Source: Epinephelus fuscoguttatus (Eukaryota; Chordata; Actinopteri; Perciformes; Serranidae). Taken from it: a DNA stretch of 64,000 nucleotides. The notes below the pieces were generated by a model that was given only the letters and a program-made list of their open reading frames with translations, was not told where the DNA came from and made no database searches. Shown in pieces: positions 24,801-35,300 of the stretch (positions are counted from its first letter, which is position 1; each line of letters begins with the position of its first letter). Location of the stretch: NCBI RefSeq assembly GCF_011397635.1, contig NC_064755.1, positions 21,745,282-21,809,281 of the forward strand. Reading direction: 5' to 3'. A program made the position numbers and the translations under genes.

Positions 24801-26177
24801 GGTTTGGGGATACCCTCAGAAAATCAGTTGTAGAAATCTAATTAAATCCATGTTATTTTGATGATATAATAGTTTGGGGTTGTAAGTTGTTTACTATATT
24901 GAGTGTTTTCCTTTTTCACTGGCCTAAAAATTGTAGCGAGGATTCTCTGTAGGTTTGAGGTCAGCTTACATAACAGGTTATTTCAACTGATGAGCCCGCT
25001 TGCAGTCTGACATTATACAATGTTATGTTATGAGTAGCTGTGGGAGAACTGTAGAATAGTATATGCATGTTTGGTGTATATGAGGAAACTGAGCATTATA
25101 AGAAAGGAATAAAATTATGCTTGCTAAGAAAAATGTGTTCTCTGTGCTGTGCTTAAAGGGAAAACTAGCTCATGCTGAGGGCACCAAAAGGCTCTTTAAA
25201 TGTCAGAAAAGGAATCAGTGAGCTACAGTATGAGACAGCAGCCTTGTTCAGTGGCTTCTGATTGGACATGGGAACAGACATCTCTGTCACCATCACAGCT
25301 GATAGCTATCAGACCCCTGCTGAAGTGCAGGCACACACCAGCCTCTTTGCTTTGACCGCTGCCACTTAGGGAGGATCAGGTTTTGACAGACTACGAAGAC
25401 ACAGCCATTACAAAATGAGGCACTGTGAGACTTCAAGTTTATCTCATCTCTCTACATAGCCATCACAAATTATTTCCAGATCAGTGCTCGATGTATTATT
25501 GATAAAACTGCATGAGGAAATTGAAGTTGTATAACATAGGATTTATAGCCTCGTTGAGAGAGTGGCACATGGGGATTATTTTGAAGCAACTGTTATTAGA
25601 GACTTTTAAAAGCCTATTACTTAGGAGACACTAACATACAGACTATCAGATAATGGATAATGGTTAGTTGAAATCAGTGATGAGGCTATACCTTGGTCCC
25701 CAGCTGCACCTTGACGTCCACCTTCTGTTTCTTCTGCTCCAGGATGCTCAGCATGTACTCCTGAAACACGCCTATCCTGGTGAAGAAATGCTCGTTGTGC
25801 CAGCAGCCCTCCATGTTATCAAAGTCCACCCCGAGTCCCAGCAGAAACTTCACGCTGCGGGGATCCAGGGCGATCTGCTGGGGCCGGCACAGCAGGGCAG
25901 TTCGGTACCTCTCATCCAGCACGGTCAGTTTCAGCACCTTACCGGAGCGGACAGCGACAAGCGCGGCCGTCAGCCCCACGGGTCCCGAACCCACGATGAG
26001 CACCGAGATCCTGGCCCGCCACTGTCTGATGCCATCAAGGCTCACTTTGACCACCACGTACACGGCCACTGCCACGAGAGTGCTCAGCGCGGTGTCATAG
26101 GCGAGAGCGCGGTACCTCTCCTCTGCGTTTTCCCCGGTGCCGCCAACTCCAGCCTTTTCCGCCTGCAGCCCGTCCAT
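15881..26177 (-). CDS. Membrane-anchored FAD-dependent monooxygenase-like protein, 421 aa
   Basis: Five exons (minus strand): 26177-25692, 21137-20961, 19397-19188, 16687-16474 and 16059-15881. All introns are GT-AG and all junctions keep frame. The start is the first in-frame ATG. Residues 29-45 form a single hydrophobic segment. They are followed by a Rossmann dinucleotide-binding motif GSGPVG (63-68) with TVLDER at the end of the second strand, a RPQQIALDPRSVKFLLGLG segment, an ADG motif (183-185), and near the C-terminus DTGCGVNLGMRGLES. That last motif matches the FAD-binding distal loop of the hydroxylase fold shared by p-hydroxybenzoate hydroxylase and the MICAL monooxygenase domain. 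There are no CH, LIM or other extra domains. I infer an NAD(P)H- and FAD-using oxidoreductase anchored by its N-terminus; the substrate is unknown. I do not recognise a named vertebrate orthologue. The gene model is solid, but the function is only at fold level. Confidence 0.85.
17235..17558 (-). mobile_element. 5'-truncated LINE copy, ~324 bp
   Basis: Reading the minus strand gives IQAAEIIFLRRVSGLSFRDR and SSDIRRELGV, closely matching the C-terminal part of the LINE at 8401-11404. After internal loss come RGRPRTHWR-like and WERLG-like pieces and a gataagcagatgaa tail with (ggat)n. A perfect 12-bp duplication, tattgcccatct, flanks it (17223-17234 and 17559-17570). Frame and internal deletions show it is a dead-on-arrival insertion. 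It lies in intron 3 of the FAD gene, in the same orientation. Confidence 0.8.
17614..18297. mobile_element. hAT MITE copy interrupted by an LTR-like insertion
   Basis: The left part has ggctagaaacaactag and gacagaaaattaatctgcaa. The right part has tcattagttgtagcccta. Between them lie tcatttttcaagcaaaatt and gggctccgataaattgtgat, all pieces of an abundant fish hAT MITE whose ends read agggctgcaacta. A second, complete member is at 22075-23001. The sequence breaks at about 17806 and resumes at about 18194, where another element has inserted. Flanking duplication is unclear (ggttc shared on both sides). Confidence 0.6.
17807..18188. mobile_element. Fossil solo-LTR-like insertion inside the hAT MITE
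   Basis: About 380 bp of T/C-rich sequence, alternating tcctgttatt, cacctgtgtctcttgtctc and cacttcctgcc-type words as in teleost Gypsy-type LTRs. It is inserted in the hAT copy with a 5-bp direct repeat cattt on both sides (17802-17806 and 18189-18193). No internal coding region is present, so it would be a solo LTR. It is younger than the hAT copy that it splits. Family assignment rests on texture and is tentative. Confidence 0.4.
21187..21469 (-). mobile_element. 5'-truncated SINE copy, 283 bp
   Basis: The reverse complement reads gtgggttttctcagggt, cttcctcccacagtcc, catgcagatta, gtgtgaatgtgagtgtgaat and ggataagtggttatggaaaatg, the same order as the 3' three-quarters of the SINE at 13118-13485. 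It is flanked by a perfect 12-bp duplication tgcttgtttgat (21175-21186 and 21470-21481). It lies in the first intron of the FAD gene, its near edge only 49 bp upstream of the exon 2 acceptor (exon begins 21137), in the gene's own orientation. Confidence 0.85.
22075..23001. mobile_element. hAT MITE with perfect 8-bp target duplication
   Basis: The left end is cagggctgcaactaatggt. The right end is gtttcagctcta, whose complement reads tagagctgaaac. The 8-bp word caggttac lies directly before (22067-22074) and directly after (23002-23009) the element, the hAT signature. The 927-bp interior has no transposase frame. It lies in the first intron of the FAD gene. An older relative is at 17614-18297 and another at 51838-52150. 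Confidence 0.8.
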
Positions 26178-26686
26178 ACCGCGAGCAGAAATTATACTGT
26201 GATGAGAGCCAGCAGCTGTATCCTCTCCTATCAATTAGCCGAGCGTCCTCTCATCGTCTGTGCATTCACTGGAAGAGAGAGAAGCAGGGTTTACGTGCAC
26301 CATGCTCTCAGCCAAAGCAAACCAGCTGAGACTTGCCACATGCGTTCTCTCCACTGCCTCCGCTGCAAGTTCAGCTGTTGCAGCTCCCTCCCTCTCTCTC
26401 CTGAAGTAGCGACGGTGTGTGTGTGTGTGTGTCTACAGAGCGTCAGCACAAAATGAGCTGTTTAGTGTATCAGCAGTCTATGCGTAAAGGTGTAAATCAG
26501 TCATATTTCTGTGCCAGGACTTCATAAGGTCAGTGGTGACCCAGCTGTAGGCATGTGATTGTCCCGTCCTAAAATCCAATAGATGCTTAACAGCAAACTG
26601 CAGGGGGCCGGGCAATGTGCTTTGGTTTTACTCTGAGAAAACTATTGATTTACTGTTGCTAAAACAAGAGAGAGGTCGATTCTCTA

Positions 26687-26690
26687 CCCC

Positions 26691-26721
<31 letters not shown>

Positions 26722-26726
26722 ACACA
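26687..26726. repeat. Compound (C)n(CA)n microsatellite
   Basis: A run of about 21 C followed by about nine CA units. Long C-runs are prone to slippage, so the assembled length may be unreliable. Confidence 0.9.
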
Positions 26727-27654
26727 AGGACAAACAGCAGCACAGCAAACCTACTGTATAATCTCAAAGGACTGATTACAAAGTGTAGAGACACACTACT
26801 CCTATTTTGCAACAACAATGTTCCCTTAGGGAAGACAAGAGCTGTAAAAAGCAGAAGGCGACAAATTTGCTTGGATGATGAGTCAACAGAGTCATCCTAA
26901 AGTTGCTGGTGCAAGATTAAGAGTAAAGCCAGAGGGGAAAAAAAGCTTAACATCCTCTCTAATCTCACGCACTGCCATTTCATTCCTTACAGGACCATGT
27001 TAATCACTGGCTCCATCTAATGTTGTGTGTGGTTTCAGTGCTGACCTTTGCTTCCTTTACTTTTCCTTCCTGTCTTCTGTGAACCAAAGGAAGCGGTGGC
27101 CGTGAACACACTTCACCATGGCGATGGCTCCAGAGAGAGCGGACAAGGCCAGTTCATATGAAAAGATCCATTTATGTGGTGCGGCTGCTAAAAATGGATT
27201 GTAATGGCATATTGAAAGCAGCAGAATAGAGATGATGATGCAGTAGTGGCATTGATCTTTTCATTTTTATTCAATTTGTTTCTGCACTGTGATGGAAAAG
27301 CAACCTGTCCAGACCTCTCCTATCCAGGGTGATATAGGTTCCCTTCACCCTTATCTTTCTATGCACATTTTTATCCATTAGAGTGTTAGAAACAAAGCAC
27401 ACCTCAACATTCAGTCTTATCTGTTCGTGTAAACTGAAGCCCTGGAGGAACATAATTTCCTTCCCCTTGTATACTGCATATTGCATATGGAGAGAATGGC
27501 AATAAATCCTACCTTGAACCTCGATACGCCTCTCAAACATACACAAATAAAGGAGCTGCATAAAGGAATACTGTTACCAGAGAACAGCATTCAGTGCCAT
27601 ATTCCATCATCATTTTTCTCCTCTCTGCTGCCACCCTGGCCCTGAATGACCCCA

Positions 27655-28030
27655 ATGCATCACATTCATCAGAAGGTTTAGCATTTTAAATAACGCTCTG
27701 ACCTTTAAGCCCCATTTGAGCCCTGCTAATACAATTAGCACTTTGAAGGTGGTAATGACATCAATTTACCTACGTGACCCCTGATATGAGCCAAGTATTC
27801 GCACAGGACTGACAGGGAGGTTCATATTGGTCTCTGTGACTATGACAGAAAGTGCGTAAATACATTAAAATCGGCAGGGATCCAGAGAGAAAGTGAGGAG
27901 AGAAGGGCAAACACACACACATACAAAGACAGAGAGAGAGAGGGGCATATTGGTGTGATACACCGTGCCTCCACCGGTAATTGGTTTCCACCTCTGCAGG
28001 TGCCTGGCAACGATCATACAGTCCGGCCAG
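27655..28030. promoter_or_regulatory. Possible conserved non-coding block
   Basis: It contains gctaatacaattagcac with paired homeodomain cores (near 27724), a ggtaatgacatcaattta stretch, and further on ggtgcctggcaacgatc (near 28000), an RFX X-box-like half (GGCAAC). A short CA/GA-rich piece lies between. Texture suggests regulation, but conservation is unproven. Confidence 0.22.
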
Positions 28031-28998
28031 TCCAGATGAAAAGAGAAATGAAGCTCTAATTACAGTTAAGACCTGCAAGCTGGCAGCAACCACTCACAAG
28101 ACATTTCCCTGGAAATGAAAGGAGAGCGGTCACCTGGAAACAAACTGATGAGCTGAAATATGAGCAGAACTAAATAGCTGTTTTGATCTTAATGCAGGAG
28201 TAGTTGAAAGGAAGACGAATTATAAGCACAAGGTTCAAATACTGCATGCAACAGTATTTAAAAACATTAATAACCAGACAAAATAATGTTTCTGTATGTT
28301 TGTGGATATTTTACTTACACTGAGATTAGCTGAGCATCTCACCCACCTCATCAGCACTTCCTCACATGATGTAGCATGAAATAATACACTAGAAAACAAT
28401 TAAGCAGCACTTTAGCTTTGATTTCCACATTGCCATGCTAATATATGCAGTCGCACAGGGGCGATGGAGATAATCCTTCCACGAAGCCTCGGGATTTGAA
28501 TGCGATAATGACACTGAGTGGATCCCTCACACGTTCTACTCTGACACAATACTGCGCCTGAACAAAAGGAGCACAGAGTACCGGTTTTTATCAGCTTGTC
28601 CACATCTTACAGCGAGTAATGGGGCCACGCATAGATCTGAGGTCACTGGAGAAAAAAACTGGTTAGGCCCCAACATAATGAATACAAACCCTCATTGTTG
28701 TCAGGGAGTTCAGGCCATATTAAATCAGCATATTCACATACAGAGTCGCTGCCAAGAGAATGGGACGAGGCCACCTATTAGTTTGCAGTCTTTAGAACAT
28801 CTTTGAATGGGGTGGACAAGTTGCACAAGTAAGAAGTTGGACAAGTAAAAAGAGGAGCACAATAAAGAGATGTAGACTTACAGGAATCAGAGCGTCATGT
28901 TGTGAGATTCAAATAACTAAAGCACACAGAGAAATCCAGTGAGCCGAAGCTGCTCTCAGGAAAAATGTATCAAAGTTACAAAGGGCAACATGCAGCGT

Positions 28999-30046
28999 CA
29001 GTGGTGGACAAAGTACAAAACTCATTAAGTCAAAGTGTAGATATTTGTAGTCAATTATGACTCATATATAATGAAAGTTGTTCAATTTTTCTTTTTACAA
29101 ACACTGGGATACTTGCTTTAAAACATATTTCAGTTGTCAAAAGCACATTTTCTTTTTAACATCAGTGCATTTACAACAACATACTGGCTTCACACAGGAC
29201 CCTGACCCAATACGACAACTTTGCAGGCAAATCAGTAAAAAACAGAAAGTTATCTGACCAAAATGCAGCTACTACAAGCACAGACGACTTGGTGTAAAAA
29301 GCTTATCTGGAGTTAAGCAAATGTTTAAACCTCAACATGATTCTCAAATTGGACAGTGAATTTTTGTTGGCAGTGATGGGATTCAAAGAAATATGAATCT
29401 TTCCTTATCTTAAAAATCTCAAATATGGACTTCAGGTGATTAAGAATCCTTATCTTTATCTGCAATAGCCATCATTATAATTACCAAGTTCAAAGTGTAC
29501 TGTTGAAAAATGCAGCAAGCATTTTGAACCTGACTGCAGGTGTAGGAGGAGTTGTTTACTTTGACTGGGTTTTCTCCTGTGATTATCACATCTTATGGCC
29601 AAGTGAATTTTAGAAAAGGAAGTTATTCCACTTTCTACATAGCTGTGCTTTAAAGTACTGAATGATGGGAACCTTCACAGATTGTAGTGGAGTCAAAAGT
29701 TTGTCTTTCAGTAGTGGTGTGAATTATTCATTCTTCTAGTTTATTTTATTTATAAGGATAACGCACATTAAATGTGTCAATGTTAGCCAGCTGGCTAATG
29801 TTCAGCTGCAGTCATTTGGCGAGATGTTTTGAAACCAATAAAAGGATAAAATTCACAGGACAAAGACAGCATGAAGACATAAAGACGGGATTAACTACAG
29901 CAATTAGAAACTGGCAAGGTGGAACAGAAGCCATGCAAGGCAACAAGCTTAGAAAGTCATAAAAAAATATATATATTAAAGTAGTCAGACACTCAAAAAA
30001 TTAATGTACAGTACTCAAGTAAATGTACGTAGTTACTGTCCAACCC
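28999..30046. mobile_element. Old hAT MITE, ~1 kb
   Basis: The left end is cagtggtggacaaagtac. The reverse complement of the right end begins gggttggacagtaactacg and continues with tacatttacttgagtactg, the well-known terminal motif of an abundant teleost hAT MITE. The ends are imperfect and I saw no 8-bp duplication. The interior may hold later insertions. Confidence 0.5.
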
Positions 30047-30224
30047 TTTCTAACATTACACATAACTGCAGACAGTAATTAGGATATATACTGGGGGGCA
30101 CACAAATATACACACAAAAAACGTGTCATTTATGTTGCGCTACATGTGTAATTCATGTAGACAGTAGTAGTTTTCATTTACTGTACAGCTGTACTTGCTT
30201 ATTTTAACAGGAAATAAGTTTTCA

Positions 30225-30310
30225 AATTTTTTTTCTTGGGGGATGGGAATGGGATCCGCCAGCACATTTGGTCCCCCCCAACTATTGACTTCCCAGCTAC
30301 GGCCTTGCAT
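30225..30310. repeat. Terminal fragment of a hAT-like MITE
   Basis: On the minus strand this reads gccgtagctgggaagtcaat, then a G-run and gaccaaatgtgctggcgg, a familiar MITE end in fish. No matching opposite end is visible nearby. Confidence 0.35.
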
Positions 30311-32331
30311 AACTGCAAAACTGTTGAACCATGAACATCCAAAAACTACAGTGTATCCCAAATGCATGCCTCTCAGTCCCGTCTCCTTCTCAGGGAGCCG
30401 TTTCTTCCCTTGCTCATCCTCAACAGCCTTTCCTGCACAATTTCCCCCCAACTGTGCTTGATCTAAGCCAGACGTGTCGTCCTCACTGTCCACTGTACCA
30501 GCATGTGTTCAGCATGTGCACTGATCAGTCCCACATCTGTCTGAGCGCCGCAAACGGTTATCTCATGCTCCTACTCACCAAACTGGTAATGATCTCAAGG
30601 TGAATTTTGTTTTATTGTGTTTCCAAATTTAATTTGAGCTCCCTTAGTCTCTGGGATGCTTCTTTCTTTGGCATACCACTAGTCTGGATGATAACAGGAC
30701 TCACACAAACACCCCGGCATAACACTCAGAGGTTTTGTGTTAATCTACAATGAACTGCAAATACTTTCCACTGGACCATCATTTCACGGCCTTGACTAAG
30801 CAAACGTCAGAGCTGACAGTGACACAACACATTTGACTGGACAGAAGCCAAAATATTTGGCTTAGTTTATCTCAAGGACAGCCAGATAAATGACTCCATG
30901 GGTGGACGAACATAATGACTTCTTATCAGGTTATTTCATGCTCCTGAATTCAGAATGTTTCTGCACCTGTAGCTGTTGAAAGAGAATTTTTTTCCCTCTT
31001 TGCTGTGGGTTGGATGTGGGCGCTGAAAGTGGTAAAAATTCAGAGGAGAACCCAGCACTAATTCACGGTATTTGCACTGCCAACTGCCAACCTGTCCAGC
31101 TGAGTCTAGTGACGCTTTCAGAGCTGACAGACTGAAACCGTGCTGACGTGGGTTCAGGCAGCCGAGAACACACTATGACCAAAAGGAACAGATCAGATCA
31201 CCATGGTTACTCAGTGTAATAAGGTCAGTGTGTGACGCTGGATGTTACCATCTTAGCAAACTACTGGAAGGTTTCCATCAGGAATCAGTTTTAGCAGATC
31301 TAGGTTTGCTCTTGCTTTGGATTGCTATACAGAAGAGCTCACTGATTCCTTAATTGCCTATTTTCATCTGACTGGAGCATTCTTAATAAGTCCTTAAGTC
31401 ACTCAGTGGGCAATCCCAAATTTTACTGAAGCATGTCATGGCACATTCGTCCTTTATTAGGAACTGTTTCCCCGCAGACATATTTTCTAATAGGCAAAAA
31501 AAAACCTATGCTGGCTAAAAATAGACTGATTCAGCAGTCCAGCTGCAGAAGACGAGAGCAAGTCTTGACAATTACAGAGCAGGAAGGCAAATTAACTTCT
31601 CACACTGCATGAAAACTAACAATCCCAACAGCTGGTGTAACAAAACAACACTTTATTTTCTCAATAAGATAGTACAGTGACATGCTGATTGGTTTAATTA
31701 TCTGCTGAAAACTCAAACATGTACATACAGCTGAATCTGCATTGATTTAAGCATGTCAATAAAGAAATAACTGTGATATCTCAGGTGTAATAAAACTTAC
31801 ATTACTGGATCTTTGTTGGCAAAATGATATTGTTTCCCACATCATTAAAAAATAATCTTTGAAAAACTTGTGAAAGCTAGTATTTACAGAAAAGGTTGGC
31901 TGACGTTTAACCTTTTTACGGTTTTACTTTTCAGAAAAACAATGGTTGGAACTCCTCAAACATCAATAAACAAACATGTTCTCAAGTAGGACTGAAGACA
32001 TGTGACTATTACTGGCATGACAGGTGCATCCATTTTCCCAGTAGTTCACAAGGACAAGACTCAAGGGTTAAGTTAGCAAAATTCTGGCTGTATACAAAAG
32101 ATCATGTGCACCCACATTCTGTTAAAATGAAGCATTTCCTCAGACTGTTATCTCCAACAAAAGGCAGATGAACTTGAAGGTCCTTCATATACAAGATTTT
32201 GAATCACTTCTGCCACATCCACACTTCAGTCATGCCAAAACTCTTAACTGAGCTGCTGTGATAAGTTCTCATTTTGGATTGCGATACAACTGACCTGACA
32301 GCCTTGACTTAAATTAAGCTGAAGTTACAAG
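30311..32331. other. Intergenic and prpf18 3' UTR
   Basis: No coding exon is recognised. The part from about 31,640 to 32,331 is the probable 3' UTR of prpf18, judged from an AATAAA on the minus strand at 31652-31657 followed by a GT-rich stretch. The rest is unique-looking intergenic DNA. Confidence 0.4.
31652..31657 (-). terminator. Candidate poly(A) signal of prpf18
   Basis: AATAAA on the minus strand, about 675 bp past the prpf18 stop codon. It is followed in transcript direction by gtgttgttttgttacacc, which fits a GU-rich downstream element. Confidence 0.5.
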
Positions 32332-35300
32332 TTAAAGAGCGTTGTACTCCACGCACTTTGATGGAACTGTCGAGAAGTGTTTCTGGCAGATAGTCATTAG
32401 CCTCTTCAGTCCCTGTAGAAGGAAAAATAGAAAACAAGGCAAATTAAGTTGGCACTTAGATCACGTCTCCAGAATGCGACTATTTTGGTCAGAGATGAGA
32501 CCACACATGATCACACCATGTTCCTCCTAAAGCAACATCAACCTTTAAACATGTAGGTATTTTACAATGGAAACAACTAGAGACTTTTTTTTCATCAAGA
32601 AAAGTGCTATGCTGCCCGTTACACCTGTTCCCGACACTTAGAGACCCAAACCAGACCCAACATGACCAGTGGAGGTAACTGCTCCACCACCTGTGTCCTG
32701 TTCCAGGTAAGATGCCTAATCCTGATCCAACATATTGGGCCTTTGCAACAGGGCTGTACAGTGCAACATGAAGGCCCACAGTATGTTGCACTTGCTACAC
32801 AAAAATAGGTTACTGCGATGACTTAAATTACTGCACCTGCGTGTGCTACGTGTGTGAGACAGACGTGCTTGTTTGAGGTGAGGGACTGCGTGTTTGTTTG
32901 TGTATTAGCTGAACAGATAACACATTGCTACTCTATTTAGTATGATGCCCCCGGATGTGGGTGACGGATGTGCTCATAAAACTGCAGCCTGGTGACAACA
33001 GAGATATTTCATACACCAGGTGTAGGCTATAAAACATGGATCTGCCAATATGAGAAAGCTAACACTCTAAAGGCCAATTTCCACCAGATGTGTGTTGGTT
33101 GCGTCTGCGCTCTGGCATGGCAGCAGAGCCGATAGGATTCCATTCTAGTCAATGTGTGTGTTTCCACCAGCTGCGGCTGTGCTGCGTTCCGGCTCCGTCT
33201 CAGCTCCGGCACTCCGGAGCCCTCCGCAACAGATACGCAGGACTTCTATTTTTGCCGGACGCCGGAGCACAACGCAGCAATTCAGCACAGAGCAGATCGT
33301 GCGGGGCAGGAAGTCGTGCACAGAAACACAATAAAACATCCGGTTAATTTTCAAAATAAAGTACCTAGTGTTCACGGCGGATCATATTTCCCTGCACTAC
33401 ACCTTAAAAACTACATAATGGGCAGAAGCAGGCCTGAAGTCAACAGGTCAGAGGTTTTCAGACGTCATTTCACCCCATGAACACCATGGACGAGGAGATA
33501 TTAATCATGGCAGTGCACTGAGATGTCTTCCGGCAGAGCTGCGCTGCACCGCACCGCACAGCAAACGCAGCTGGTGGGTACTGATGGATGGCGGAGCACG
33601 CAGCGGATAACCAGTGCTGCCGTTCTGCAACAGACACGCATCCAGTGGAAATCCGGTGTAACTGTTAGTAGAGAATGTAGTCTGCAGTGTAGCTCATAGG
33701 TTTTATGATAAACTGGGCTTCATGATTGAACAAAGTCTCTAACTACATTGAAGGACGTACTTGAGTGTACCACAAAACCTTCAGTCTCTGTAGCACCAGA
33801 GCTATGTGCACAAAAGTTAATGTACAGCCGTGTGCCATTATTTACAATGTAATGTTAAAAAATACCAAGGGAACCAACAAAAGGTTAAGCTTAAAATGTG
33901 ATACTGTGGGGCCAAAGAGCACGGTGAAACATTTACGGTGCACCTAAATTCTGTGCACCAGTGCAACCAACGTAAAAAAAAATTCATCTGTAGCTCTTAA
34001 TTAAATGTACAAACATGGGTCAACTATAACCCATCTAGTAAATTCATTTCTCAAAATGCTCTGCAGCATTTTTAACTTTTTTAAACACATTTACATTGTG
34101 GTAATGTTTACATGTCATTTCAGGAGGTATACTGGTATAATGTGGTTATTACTGTATATGACCAGCAAATAACTTCAACCCTGATCTCCCCTACAAACAT
34201 CAGCAGACAGTTTAACACACATGATTTACATGCAACAGTTGTGAAGACTGGACACTGAGGAAAATAATGAAGCAAAATGTGCATACCCTACTTGCAAAAT
34301 ATTTACTACACACACACTTAAGTGTTACTCATGAATCCTAGGCATGCAAACTATGTTACTCTCTGTATAAATGAAGAGTAAATATGCAAATTATTTCCTT
34401 TCTTGGTAATAAAACACAAAGCACACTTCGACATCCAACCAGACGTGCGTTTAATCTAGAGCAGGCCTATGCCACTGGTGGCCACCGGGCAACATCCAGC
34501 ACAAAAGCATCCTCCGAGTTGAACAGCATACATAATATATGCCAGTACAAAATATGTAAACTACATACAGTGTCTGGAAATAGCTACTGAGTGAGTCATC
34601 TCACTTCATTCTCATCTCCATTGAGTTACACATGCGCAGTACCAATCAGGAGGCATGTATGGATCGGTACAGTATAAGGACACTGCCAATCATACCTTTC
34701 ATAAATCAGTGTTTATTCATGTGACGCAGTTCTGAAGACACTTAGTAGCTTTTCAAACAGTCTGGCCTGGGGTCAACTAGTCGAAAATATGTCTTTTCCT
34801 TCACACTTTTCCTTGACCTTGATGGACAACATCATTAGGGGTGTGTTTGTGTGTGTGCGTTTGAGAGAGAGGGGAAGAAGATACTGGTAGAGAGAGAGAT
34901 AAAGTGTGTTATAAGTTACTGTTATTGATACTTGTTAGCACTGTTAGCATCGATAGCTCTCTTATTCTGTTTTTGCAGTTGATGTGCCTGTCCCGTTTTT
35001 ATTTGAAAAGTGAAACAATAAAAAATTGCTACTCTTTTACTACATTCATTTGCATTTGTTTAGCATTTGTCATTACCTAAGCTAAAAAACAAACAGGTTT
35101 TAAATAGGCTGCTGATGAAATGTCAGGCCCATCTACAACAAAGATGAATATGATAAATTCCTACACTGTCAGGGTAAAGATCTTGCAATCATTTTTTGCT
35201 TCTATTTCATCTTCAGCGTCACTGTCCTTGAAACAAAGCCCATCCTAATAGAGATTTAGACACTGTCTGTAGGGGACAATCTGAGAGTCTCACCTGGATG

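Larger units (their letters stand above)
26235..28998. other. Upstream/intergenic region between the FAD gene and the prpf18 3' side
   Basis: No coding exon is recognised. The segment just upstream of the FAD gene start (26178-26450) is moderately CpG-rich and is the likely promoter and 5' UTR. It ends with a short GT run. A C-run joined to CA repeats is at 26687-26726. Unique AT-rich blocks with regulatory texture lie at about 27655-28030. A poly-G run also occurs in the FAD gene intron at 24271-24284. Confidence 0.4.

Noticed and set aside
26178-26234. Upstream extension of the FAD gene frame to 26234
   Set aside because: It would begin at a TTG codon; the first ATG in frame is at 26177.
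25668-26456. 262-codon plus-strand frame
   Set aside because: It is the complement of FAD gene exon 1 and its GC-rich leader. The minus strand has the Rossmann motif and correct splice sites.
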